In this document: piece by piece, positions 1-5,596 of the stretch | Numbering within the stretch: position 1 is the stretch's first letter | Layout: every line of letters starts with the position of its first letter | The notes under the pieces: model-generated | Database searches by the model: none | Told to the model about the DNA's origin: nothing | Seen by the model: the letters and a program-made list of their open reading frames with translations, nothing else | Made by a program: the position numbers and the translations under genes | From: 2-02-FULL-62-17 sp046153355 | Lineage (GTDB): Bacteria; Pseudomonadota; Gammaproteobacteria; Burkholderiales; SG8-39 | DNA length: 9,200 nucleotides | Assembly (NCBI GenBank): GCA_046153355.1 | Contig: JBJXEY010000497.1 | Location: forward strand, 1-9,200 | Direction of reading: 5' to 3'

Positions 1-96
1 GCGAACGATTGGCAAAGAGGTATCGATACCATTACAGCCATTTTTCTCGAATCGATTCAGGTCAACTTACCTGCTACGAGTCAAAGCGAGGATTGA
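1..96 (+). CDS. Possible 3' end of an incoming gene, unidentified
   Basis: Frame 1 is open from the window edge to a TGA at 94-96. It reads as a 31-residue tail with sequence ANDWQRGIDTITAIFLESIQ near its start. It would converge on cysC with only 12 bases between the two stop codons. The other two forward frames are also open here, so openness is weak evidence, and the stretch is more AT-rich than the genes to the right. I do not recognise the family. It could equally be untranslated DNA or the start of a leftward gene: a minus-strand ATG at 41-39 stays open to the edge but lacks a clear ribosome binding site. Confidence 0.25.
   Translation, partial: ANDWQRGIDTITAIFLESIQVNLPATSQSED
19..58. 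repeat. Two ATCGAT-centred palindromes
   Basis: A perfect 12-base palindrome, GGTATCGATACC, lies at 19-30, and a perfect 10-base palindrome, GAATCGATTC, lies at 49-58. Both are centred on ATCGAT, and their centres are 29 bases apart. They could be paired operator half-sites or chance. The stretch may also be coding. Confidence 0.35.
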
Positions 97-108
97 AATT
101 AACGCGGC

Positions 109-753
109 TTACTCGCCGTTCCGCGCCAGGAAATCGAGCAATACCGTGACACAGGATTCCGCAGAAGCGACCGCCGTCTCCAACCGCACCTCTGGGGTTT
201 CTGGGGCTTCATAGGGCGCATCGATACCAGTGAAGTTCTTCAGTTCGCCGCGGCGCGCCTTACGGTACAGGCCCTTGGGATCGCGTTGTTCGACAACCGC
301 AAGCGGCGCATCGACAAACACCTCCACGAATTCAAGCCCCGCTACCTGCACCGTTTCGCGAGCCATGCGCCGATCCTGCCGGTAGGGGGAGATCAAGGAG
401 ACAATCACAATCAACCCGGCGTCGGCCATGAGCTTGGCTACTTCGGCAACGCGCCGCACATTTTCCACCCGGTCGGCGGCGGTGAATCCCAAATCTCGAT
501 TTAAACCATGGCGCACATTGTCGCCATCGATGAGGTAGGTATGCCTTCCCTGGGTGTGCAGCGCCTGATCCAGCAAATTGGCGATGGTGGATTTTCCCGC
601 GCCAGACAAACCGGTGAGCCAAACCACCATGGGCTGCTGGTCTTTCTGCCGCGCACGCGCGGCGCGATCGATGGTGATCGCCTGGGGTGGGACGTCGTGC
701 GCCTGCATCAAGGGAAAATGCGGCAGTCCCGCGCCAACCGTGTCAAAACTCAC
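109..753 (-). CDS. cysC: Adenylylsulfate (APS) kinase
   Basis: This cytoplasmic P-loop kinase phosphorylates APS with ATP to give PAPS, the donor for sulfate reduction or sulfotransferases. The 214-residue product shows a Walker A loop GLSGAGKST (48-56) and the APS-binding DGDNVRHGLN (76-85). It also has an ADRVENVRRVAEVAKL helix (93-108), an ISPYRQDR segment (121-128) whose Ser122 matches the serine phosphorylated in E. coli CysC, and the lid DPKGLYRKA (158-166) followed by KNFTGIDAPYE (172-182). Length is normal for the family. The start is GTG (753-751) without a clear ribosome binding site. An ATG at 708 would remove 15 weakly conserved residues. The region from about residue 20 resembles the linker and kinase half of fused CysNC/NodQ proteins as I remember them, but no CysN reading frame lies upstream. 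No other sulfate-assimilation gene is visible. Confidence 0.95.
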   Translation of the reverse strand: MSFDTVGAGLPHFPLMQAHDVPPQAITIDRAARARQKDQQPMVVWLTGLSGAGKSTIANLLDQALHTQGRHTYLIDGDNVRHGLNRDLGFTAADRVENVRRVAEVAKLMADAGLIVIVSLISPYRQDRRMARETVQVAGLEFVEVFVDAPLAVVEQRDPKGLYRKARRGELKNFTGIDAPYEAPETPEVRLETAVASAESCVTVLLDFLARNGE

Positions 754-782
754 CCGGCGCGCAAGTGATAGTTGGTTTCCAG

Positions 783-810
783 TTGATCGAAATACCTGCA
801 GTCATTTAAT
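783..810 (+). promoter_or_regulatory. Possible sigma70-type promoter for the VOC gene
   Basis: TTGATC (783-788) and TTTAAT (805-810) are 16 bases apart. They match the -35 consensus at 4 of 6 positions and the -10 consensus at 5 of 6. They sit in the AT-rich part of the divergent gap (754-976). Use of this site would give a leader of about 160 bases before the VOC gene. The rest of the gap holds the palindrome TTCCGGAA (812-819) and the 13-base repeats. I found no convincing leftward promoter for cysC. Confidence 0.3.
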
Positions 811-914
811 TTTCCGGAATAAAACTTCTCTTCACAGTGGCGTTGAGATTATCACGAAGGAGTGCCTGCCAAAGCACTTGCCGGTACGCAGCGGGCATAA
901 CCCAAGCGGACGTA

Positions 915-965
915 CAATTCGCGACGCAATTTCGTAGCGCAACTTCGCAGTGCAAATTCGCAAAG
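915..965 (+). repeat. Four degenerate 13-base tandem repeats
   Basis: Units begin at 915, 927, 940 and 953. Each has the form CAA, then one variable base (absent in the first unit), then TTCG and about five variable bases ending in G. The first unit is 12 bases long and the others 13. The last unit runs into the AAAGGA ribosome binding site of the VOC gene, so the array forms the end of its leader. A still weaker copy may precede it at 903-914. Confidence 0.6.
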
Positions 966-967
966 GA
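962..967 (+). promoter_or_regulatory. Ribosome binding site that sets the VOC start
   Basis: AAAGGA lies 9 bases before the ATG at 977. The in-frame upstream GTG at 950 would place this site inside the coding region and has no site of its own. The ATG is therefore the better start. Confidence 0.75.
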
Positions 968-976
968 ACCGCAAGC

Positions 977-1363
977 ATGGCCAAACTTAGACACATCGCC
1001 GTTTCCGTCGCCGATCTCAAGGGCAGTGCCGATTTTTATGAGAAGGCTTTCGGCATGAGCCGCCTGCGCGAGAATAACGTGGCGGTGAGTCTCTCCGATG
1101 GTGTGGTCAATATCACTTTGCTTAAATTCCCCACCGACGAGATGGCGGGCGATGAACGCGGCAAGGATTTTCAAGGCCTGCATCATCTTGGCTTCGTGGT
1201 CGATGATGTCGATAGCTCCGGCGATCATGTCATGCAGTGCGGCGCGACATTCCACAAGGCACCCACAGTGGAGATGCAGGCCGAGACCAAGTACCGCGGG
1301 CCGGATGGCGTGATATTTGATTTATCCAGCCCCGAGCATCGTTGGCCTGGCACCGCGATTTGA
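977..1363 (+). CDS. VOC-family (glyoxalase/bleomycin-resistance fold) protein
   Basis: A single-domain 128-residue protein of the vicinal oxygen chelate superfamily. These metal-dependent lyases, dioxygenases, epimerases and resistance proteins are built from paired beta-alpha-beta-beta-beta modules. The first module opens with LRHIAVSVADL (4-14) and a helix ending FYEKAFGM (20-27). The second opens with GLHHLGFVVDDV (67-78). Likely metal ligands are His6 and His69 or His70. The final strand, GVIFDLSSPEH (111-121), has Asp115 where many members have a metal-binding Glu, so metal use and reaction are uncertain. It is cytosolic, with no signal peptide. The MFS gene starts 57 bases downstream and may be co-transcribed. 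It could be a ring-cleavage dioxygenase, an isomerase or a binding protein; the sequence does not decide. Confidence 0.85.
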   Translation: MAKLRHIAVSVADLKGSADFYEKAFGMSRLRENNVAVSLSDGVVNITLLKFPTDEMAGDERGKDFQGLHHLGFVVDDVDSSGDHVMQCGATFHKAPTVEMQAETKYRGPDGVIFDLSSPEHRWPGTAI

Positions 1364-1420
1364 TTTTTTGAACTTGTTTCCCTCCAAGATCCAAGGTTTG
1401 ATTCTGCGGAACTACGCGCG

Positions 1421-2677
1421 GTGAGCGCCCTTCCGCGCGCCTCGGCGCTCGCCCCCTTCAAGATTAAAAGTTTTCGCTTTCAATGGCCGGCCGATTTGGC
1501 CACCTCCTTTGCCTTGGAGATGGAAATCATCATCCTCGGCTGGTATGTGTTGGTCGAGACGCAATCGGTGTTCCTGCTCACGGTGTATGCCTCGCTACAC
1601 CACCTGGGCACGCTGCTTGGGCCGTTTTTCGGCGTCGCGGGTGATCGCCTCGGGCAGCGCAATATGCTGTTTGCCATGCGTGTGTTCTATACGCTGATGT
1701 CCGCCACGCTGATGGTATGTGTTTTCGCGGGCGTCATTAGTCCGATGGTGGTGTTGGCGATCGCGACTTTTTCCGGCTTGGTACGCCCTTCGGATATTGG
1801 CATCCGCAACGCGGTGATCAGCGAAATCATGCCGCCCAACCAGTTGCTCTCGGCCACCGGTTTGCAGCGCACCACGCAGGACACCGCACGCATCGCCGGC
1901 GCGCTCACTGGCGCGGGCCTGGTCACGCTGTTGGGCATGGCGCCCGCCTATGTGGTGATCACCTGCCTGTACGCAACCAGCGCGTTGCTGACGTTACTGG
2001 CAAGCCGTTCGCGCGTGCTAGTGACAAACCCGGCCGCGCCGATCCTGCGCGAATCTCCCTGGCGCGAATTGAAGGAAGGCGTGCGCTACGTATTGCGCAC
2101 GCCGCACATCATGGGGGTGATGGTCCTAGCGGTGCTGCTTAACGGCACGGCTTTCCCCATCTATATGAGTCTCCTGCCCTATGTGGTGAAGGAGGTCTAC
2201 GCCGATACGCAGACTACCTTGGGTTATATGGTGGCCATTGGCTCCCTGGGTGCGCTATTGGCTTCGTTGTTGGTGAGCAGATTCAATGCCCGCGTCAGCC
2301 CTGGCAGGTTGATGTTTCTCGCTGCGTCGGCGTGGTTATTGATGTTGCTGCTGTTTGGCCAGATGAAAACCCCCGCCTGGGGCGCGCCGTTTTTGTTTCT
2401 CGCTGGCATGGCGCAAGCCTGCTCACTAGTGCCCATGACCACCATCCTCTTGCGTTATACCGAACCGGCGTACCGCGGCCGAGTGATGGGCATCCGCATG
2501 CTGATGATCTACAGCAATATGCCGGGAATATTGCTGTTTGGCCCCATCGTCACGCATATTGGCTATGCGCAGACCATGGTTCTGTATTGCGTGTTCGGCC
2601 TCACCTGCCTCGTGGCGATCGGCATGTTTTGGCGCGAACATTTGTGGATCGCCGGCGCGCGTGCCAATGCGCGTTAG
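1421..2677 (+). CDS. MFS transporter, EntS/MFS_3-like
   Basis: A 418-residue inner-membrane secondary transporter with about 12 hydrophobic segments. Motif A lies between helices 2 and 3 as GVAGDRLGQRN (71-81). The segment VRPSDIGIRNAVISEIMP (121-138) and the late PAYRGRVMGIRM (349-360) are typical of the MFS_3 group, which includes the enterobactin exporter EntS and many small-molecule efflux proteins. A polar central loop lies at about 195-225. The start is GTG at 1421 with only a weak GGA 10 bases upstream. The next in-frame ATG (residue 34) would cut into helix 1, so GTG is kept. It follows the VOC gene by 57 bases and may export a toxic intermediate or a metabolite. The substrate cannot be read from the sequence. 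Confidence 0.88.
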   Translation: MSALPRASALAPFKIKSFRFQWPADLATSFALEMEIIILGWYVLVETQSVFLLTVYASLHHLGTLLGPFFGVAGDRLGQRNMLFAMRVFYTLMSATLMVCVFAGVISPMVVLAIATFSGLVRPSDIGIRNAVISEIMPPNQLLSATGLQRTTQDTARIAGALTGAGLVTLLGMAPAYVVITCLYATSALLTLLASRSRVLVTNPAAPILRESPWRELKEGVRYVLRTPHIMGVMVLAVLLNGTAFPIYMSLLPYVVKEVYADTQTTLGYMVAIGSLGALLASLLVSRFNARVSPGRLMFLAASAWLLMLLLFGQMKTPAWGAPFLFLAGMAQACSLVPMTTILLRYTEPAYRGRVMGIRMLMIYSNMPGILLFGPIVTHIGYAQTMVLYCVFGLTCLVAIGMFWREHLWIAGARANAR

Positions 2678-2872
2678 TTGAGGATTGATTCGGTTAGCCC
2701 CGCCCTAGCCCCAATGGGGCATCGTTTTCCTCGCTAGCCATGGCCTGCGAGGCCAAAATGCCAGTCAAATCCGCCGAATACCGGCACGTGCGCCTTTACC
2801 CAAGGCGCCTGTCCTGCTAGCCTAGCGCCAGCAGTTGCAGTCAAACCAAAATCATATTCAAGGAGACCGATT
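2678..2872 (+). promoter_or_regulatory. Structured leader before the lectin gene
   Basis: This 195-base gap holds three hairpins: GCCCC-AAT-GGGGC (2708-2720), TGGCCT-GCG-AGGCCA (2741-2755) and GCGCCTT-TACCC-AAGGCGC (2790-2808). The first is followed by a short TTTT and could be a weak terminator for the MFS gene. CTAG occurs four times (2705, 2734, 2817, 2822), and the last two make GCTAG-C-CTAGC. A strong AAGGAG (2860-2865) sits 7 bases before the lectin ATG. I see no clear -35/-10 pair, although a promoter for the lectin gene probably lies here. Confidence 0.5.
2708..2720 (+). terminator. Weak candidate terminator after the MFS gene
   Basis: A 5-base-pair GC stem with an AAT loop ends 4 bases before a TTTT run (2725-2728), 31 bases after the MFS stop codon. 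The stem is short and the T-run poor, so any termination would be partial. Confidence 0.3.
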
Positions 2873-3541
2873 ATGCAGAAAACCACACAGGCAATGGTTA
2901 TTGCCGCGCTGGTCGCGGCTGGGTATTGCGGAGGCGCCATGGCGCAAAGTGCCGATAAAAAAATGAACTTTTTCGTCACCAGCACAGGCCCTGGTAAAGG
3001 CGCCGATTTGGGCGGCTTGGGGGGTGCCGACAAGCATTGCCAAAGCCTTGCGGCCGCGGCAGGCGCGGGCAATAAGCAGTGGCGCGCCTATCTCAGCACC
3101 TCCGACGATGGCGGCAAGAAGTTGGTCAACGCGCGCGATCGCATCGGTCGTGGGCCCTGGTACAACGCCAAGGGCGAGATGATCGCCAAAGATCTGGATT
3201 CGCTACATTCCGATCAGAACAAGTTGACGCAGAAAACCGCGTTGAACGAAAAAGGCGGCATCGTCAATGGCCGCGCCGAGAAGCCCAATATGCACGATAT
3301 TTTGACCGGATCGGATTCGCATGGTCGCGCCTTCGCCATGAGCGCCGACACCACCTGCGGCAACTGGACTAAGAGCGGCGCCGAAGGATCAGCCAATGTC
3401 GGGCACCATGATCGTGAAGGTCTCTCGCCTCACCTCGCCGCCAAATCCTGGAACCATTCGCATGGCTCGCGTGGTTGTAGCCAAGAAGCGTTGCGCAGCT
3501 CCGGAGGCAATGGCTTGTTCTACTGCTTTGCCGCAAAATAA
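2873..3541 (+). CDS. Secreted lectin-like protein (C-type lectin/endostatin-like fold)
   Basis: A 222-residue exported protein. An N-terminal Sec signal (Lys3, hydrophobic 8-18) probably ends at AMA|QS after residue 24. The mature part begins with MNFFVTSTGPGKGADLGGLG (31-50) and GADKHCQSLA (51-60), then WRAYLST (70-76), NARDRIGRGPWYN (86-98), DTTCGNWTKSG (159-169), GHHDREGL (177-184), RGCSQEAL (200-207) and GNGLFYCF (212-219). This pattern matches a widespread proteobacterial family annotated 'lectin', related to C-type-lectin/endostatin-like domains. Cys56, Cys162, Cys202 and Cys218 could form two disulfides in the periplasm or outside the cell. The start is well supported by AAGGAG 7 bases upstream. 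Its last 32 bases overlap the start of the monooxygenase gene. The ligand is unknown; sugar binding is inferred from the family name only. Confidence 0.85.
   Translation: MQKTTQAMVIAALVAAGYCGGAMAQSADKKMNFFVTSTGPGKGADLGGLGGADKHCQSLAAAAGAGNKQWRAYLSTSDDGGKKLVNARDRIGRGPWYNAKGEMIAKDLDSLHSDQNKLTQKTALNEKGGIVNGRAEKPNMHDILTGSDSHGRAFAMSADTTCGNWTKSGAEGSANVGHHDREGLSPHLAAKSWNHSHGSRGCSQEALRSSGGNGLFYCFAAK
3503..3507 (+). promoter_or_regulatory. Ribosome binding site inside the lectin gene
   Basis: GGAGG lies only 2 bases before the ATG at 3510, closer than the usual 5-9 bases. It is still the only good site near any in-frame start of the monooxygenase. It is embedded in lectin codons for the serine-glycine-glycine segment, so translation of the two genes may be coupled. 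Confidence 0.45.
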
Positions 3542-4691
3542 ACTTATTGAACGCGCCCGCGAACTCGCGCCTCGATGGCGCGAACGCTCCGAGCGCGCCG
3601 AGAAACTGCGGCGCGCACCGGATGAGTCGATCGCGGAATTGGTCGATGCGATGTTCCCGCGCATCACCCAACCGGCGCGCTTTGGCGGCCTGGAACTGGG
3701 CCTAGATAGCATTTGCGCGGTGTCGATGGAACTGGCCAAAGGCTGCGCCTCGCAAGCCTGGGTGAGCAATGTGTTCTCCGAACACGCCGGCACCGTGGCA
3801 CTTTTTTCCGATGAGGCGCAACACGAGGTATGGGACGCGAATCCCAAGGCCTTGGTGTCATCCTCCTATTCACCCAGCGGTAAGGTGAGCAAAGTGGCTG
3901 GCGGCATTCGCGTAACCGGCCGATATCACTTCTCCAGCGGCGTGCACCACGCGCACTGGACCTTCATTGGCGGCATGCTCGCGCGCGACGGCGCGCCGCC
4001 CTTGCCGATACTCGCGCTGATCCCAGCGCATGAACGCCGCATTATCGATAACTGGCATGCGGTAGGCATGGCAGGCACCGGCAGTTGCGATATCGAATTC
4101 GACAATGTTTTCGTACCCGAGCATCGTGTACTCGATGAGTCCCTCGTATTCGAAGGTAAGACACCTGGCTCGTTGGTGAATAAGGCGCCGGTGTATCGCA
4201 TGCCGCAGCGCGGTATCGCGCAATTGGCGCTGGCTTCGGTGCCGGTGGGCGCGGCCGAAGGTGCGGTGGAGGATTTCGCGCAGACCATGCAAAGCAAAAT
4301 TGTGCGTGGTCAACGCATGGCGGAATCCGAAGCCTTGCAATTGCGTTTGGCCGAATCGGCCGCCGAAGTTGAATCCGCGCGGCGCTTGATACTTGGCACG
4401 GCGCGGCAGGTCATGGATAAGTTATCCACTGGCGCCTACACCGACTCAGCCGACATGGCGCACGCTTCGCGCAATGCCGCCTATGGCGCGAAACTCGCGC
4501 AGCAGGCGGTGTCGCGTCTTTTCGAAGCAGCCGGTGGTGGTGGCATATTGCTCGACAACCAACTGCAACGCACGTTTCGCGATATTCACGCCGCAGGCGG
4601 ACATATTGGTCTTGCCTGGGATCGCAACGCGGTAATGTATAGCCGCGAACGCGTCGGCCTGGGTATAAAAGGATTTTTTCCGGGACGCTGA
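3510..4691 (+). CDS. Flavin-dependent monooxygenase, HsaA/HpaB-like oxygenase component
   Basis: A 393-residue protein with the acyl-CoA dehydrogenase fold, resembling group D two-component monooxygenases (HsaA, HPA 3-hydroxylase C2) that use reduced flavin from a partner reductase to hydroxylate phenols. Helical N-domain about 1-115, beta domain about 115-210, C-terminal helical bundle after that. Diagnostic segments are ARFGGLEL (56-63), VTGRYHFSSGVHHAHW (135-150), NWHAVGMAGTGSCDIEFDNV (181-200), VPEHRVL (202-208), FEAAGGGGILLDN (338-350) and LQRTFRDIHAAGGHIGLAWD (352-371). His365 is a candidate catalytic residue by comparison with HsaA. The frame is open from 3396, but the ATG at 3510 follows GGAGG and gives the family length (HsaA about 394). 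An acyl-CoA dehydrogenase role is less likely, given the FSSG and DIHAA motifs. No flavin reductase lies in the window. A 59-base gap leads to the hydratase gene. Confidence 0.85.
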   Translation: MACSTALPQNKLIERARELAPRWRERSERAEKLRRAPDESIAELVDAMFPRITQPARFGGLELGLDSICAVSMELAKGCASQAWVSNVFSEHAGTVALFSDEAQHEVWDANPKALVSSSYSPSGKVSKVAGGIRVTGRYHFSSGVHHAHWTFIGGMLARDGAPPLPILALIPAHERRIIDNWHAVGMAGTGSCDIEFDNVFVPEHRVLDESLVFEGKTPGSLVNKAPVYRMPQRGIAQLALASVPVGAAEGAVEDFAQTMQSKIVRGQRMAESEALQLRLAESAAEVESARRLILGTARQVMDKLSTGAYTDSADMAHASRNAAYGAKLAQQAVSRLFEAAGGGGILLDNQLQRTFRDIHAAGGHIGLAWDRNAVMYSRERVGLGIKGFFPGR

Positions 4692-4743
4692 GCAATGACC
4701 GCTGAGAATCGACGTCTGAGAAACGATCACTGAGAAAAGAAAA
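4688..4743 (+). repeat. Four 14-base tandem repeats between monooxygenase and hydratase genes
   Basis: Units begin at 4688, 4702, 4716 and 4730, exactly 14 bases apart. They are CTGAGCAATGACCG, CTGAGAATCGACGT, CTGAGAAACGATCA and CTGAGAAAAGAAAA. CTGAG is invariant and the following A/C-rich part drifts. The first unit contains the monooxygenase TGA stop (4689-4691). Because 14 is not a multiple of 3, successive TGAs fall in all three frames. The last, purine-rich unit supplies the only weak ribosome binding sequence (GAGAAAAGA) for the hydratase ATG at 4751. Confidence 0.8.
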
Positions 4744-4750
4744 CACCTCG

Positions 4751-5596
4751 ATGCATAAAACCCTGCCGGATTTCTCCAGTTGGATTGGCCGCTCCTCTAC
4801 TGCCAGCGAAATTGCCAGCGCCGCGCCAATTGCTCGCATCGCTGCAACATTCGGCATGACCCCGCCCGCAAAACACCAAGGTGATCGCCTGCCACCCGGG
4901 TGGCACACCGCCTATTTCACGCCACAACATGGCCCTGACAAGATGCGACCCGACGGCAGCGCCGGCGCCGGGGCTCTGGCGCCTTCTTTTGACCTTGCGC
5001 GCCAACGCGTGGGCCTGGATCGCGCCGAGTATCCCGGTGAGATTCGCATTGGCGATGTGCTGACGCGTACTGCGAGCTTGGCCGATATAAAAATAGAGGA
5101 AACACCCGATGGCCCGGTGGTGAGGCAATTCTTGAAAAATGAAATCTCCACGCCACGTGGTCTTGCGGTCGTGGAACTACGCGAAATGATTCTGTTCGAT
5201 GACAAGCGGCCCGTCGATCCGCCCTTGCCGCCCTTGCCCGAAGCGCAATGGAAAAAAACCGTCACACCTGACGCTATTTTGTTATTTCGTTTTTCGGCGG
5301 TGCGCTTCAACTCGCATCGGGTGCACTACGACCGCGAATTCGCCATGCGAGAAGAAAGATTACCCGGATTAATCGTTCAGGCTTCGATGCTCTCGTTTCT
5401 ACTCTCGGAGATGTGCCGAACTGAAATGAAACACCGCACCCTCAGAGTATTTAATCCGCGCACGCGATTTCCCGTGTACGACACCGGGCCGTTCACGCTG
5501 TGCGGCGCACCTTCCTCCGATGACCTTGGCTCGACGCTGTGGGTCATTGATGCACAAGGCGCGGTGGCGATGATCGCTACGGCAGAATTTTCATGA
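4751..5596 (+). CDS. MaoC/FAS1-like hydratase, mesaconyl-C4-CoA hydratase family
   Basis: A 281-residue cytosolic protein with an N-terminal FAS1-dehydratase-like hotdog (about 8-155) and a C-terminal MaoC-like hotdog (about 165-280). Family features are WIGRSSTASE (11-20), LPPGWHTAYF (47-56), the tract RFNSHRVHYDREFA (185-198) that holds the probable catalytic residues, and ERLPGLIVQASM (202-213). The length fits mesaconyl-C4-CoA hydratase (Mch/Meh) and the HTD2-type hydratases, which add water across an alpha,beta-unsaturated acyl-CoA. The exact substrate cannot be assigned. The closest described activity would be mesaconyl-C4-CoA to citramalyl-CoA. The ATG at 4751 has only a purine-rich stretch upstream. 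Its TGA overlaps the next ATG by 4 bases (ATGA), which indicates coupled translation with the reductase. Confidence 0.82.
   Translation: MHKTLPDFSSWIGRSSTASEIASAAPIARIAATFGMTPPAKHQGDRLPPGWHTAYFTPQHGPDKMRPDGSAGAGALAPSFDLARQRVGLDRAEYPGEIRIGDVLTRTASLADIKIEETPDGPVVRQFLKNEISTPRGLAVVELREMILFDDKRPVDPPLPPLPEAQWKKTVTPDAILLFRFSAVRFNSHRVHYDREFAMREERLPGLIVQASMLSFLLSEMCRTEMKHRTLRVFNPRTRFPVYDTGPFTLCGAPSSDDLGSTLWVIDAQGAVAMIATAEFS

Noticed and set aside
950..976. Nine-residue N-terminal extension of the VOC protein from GTG 950
   Set aside because: The AAAGGA site at 962-967 serves the ATG at 977, the extension consists of repeat sequence, and VOC proteins usually begin just before the first strand.
806..1255. 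149-residue minus-strand open frame across the VOC gene
   Set aside because: It lies antisense to the VOC coding sequence, has no recognisable domain or ribosome binding site, and the plus strand gives a clear VOC protein.
1361..1420. T-run after the VOC stop as a terminator
   Set aside because: TTTTTT follows the stop but no stable GC stem precedes it, so an intrinsic terminator is not supported.
3396..3509. 38 extra N-terminal residues of the monooxygenase frame
   Set aside because: No ribosome binding site precedes the in-frame starts at 3396 or 3462. The extension lies wholly inside the lectin gene and exceeds the family length.
4688..4743. Short CRISPR-like array
   Set aside because: The 14-base units are contiguous with no spacers and no cas genes are present; it is a simple tandem repeat.
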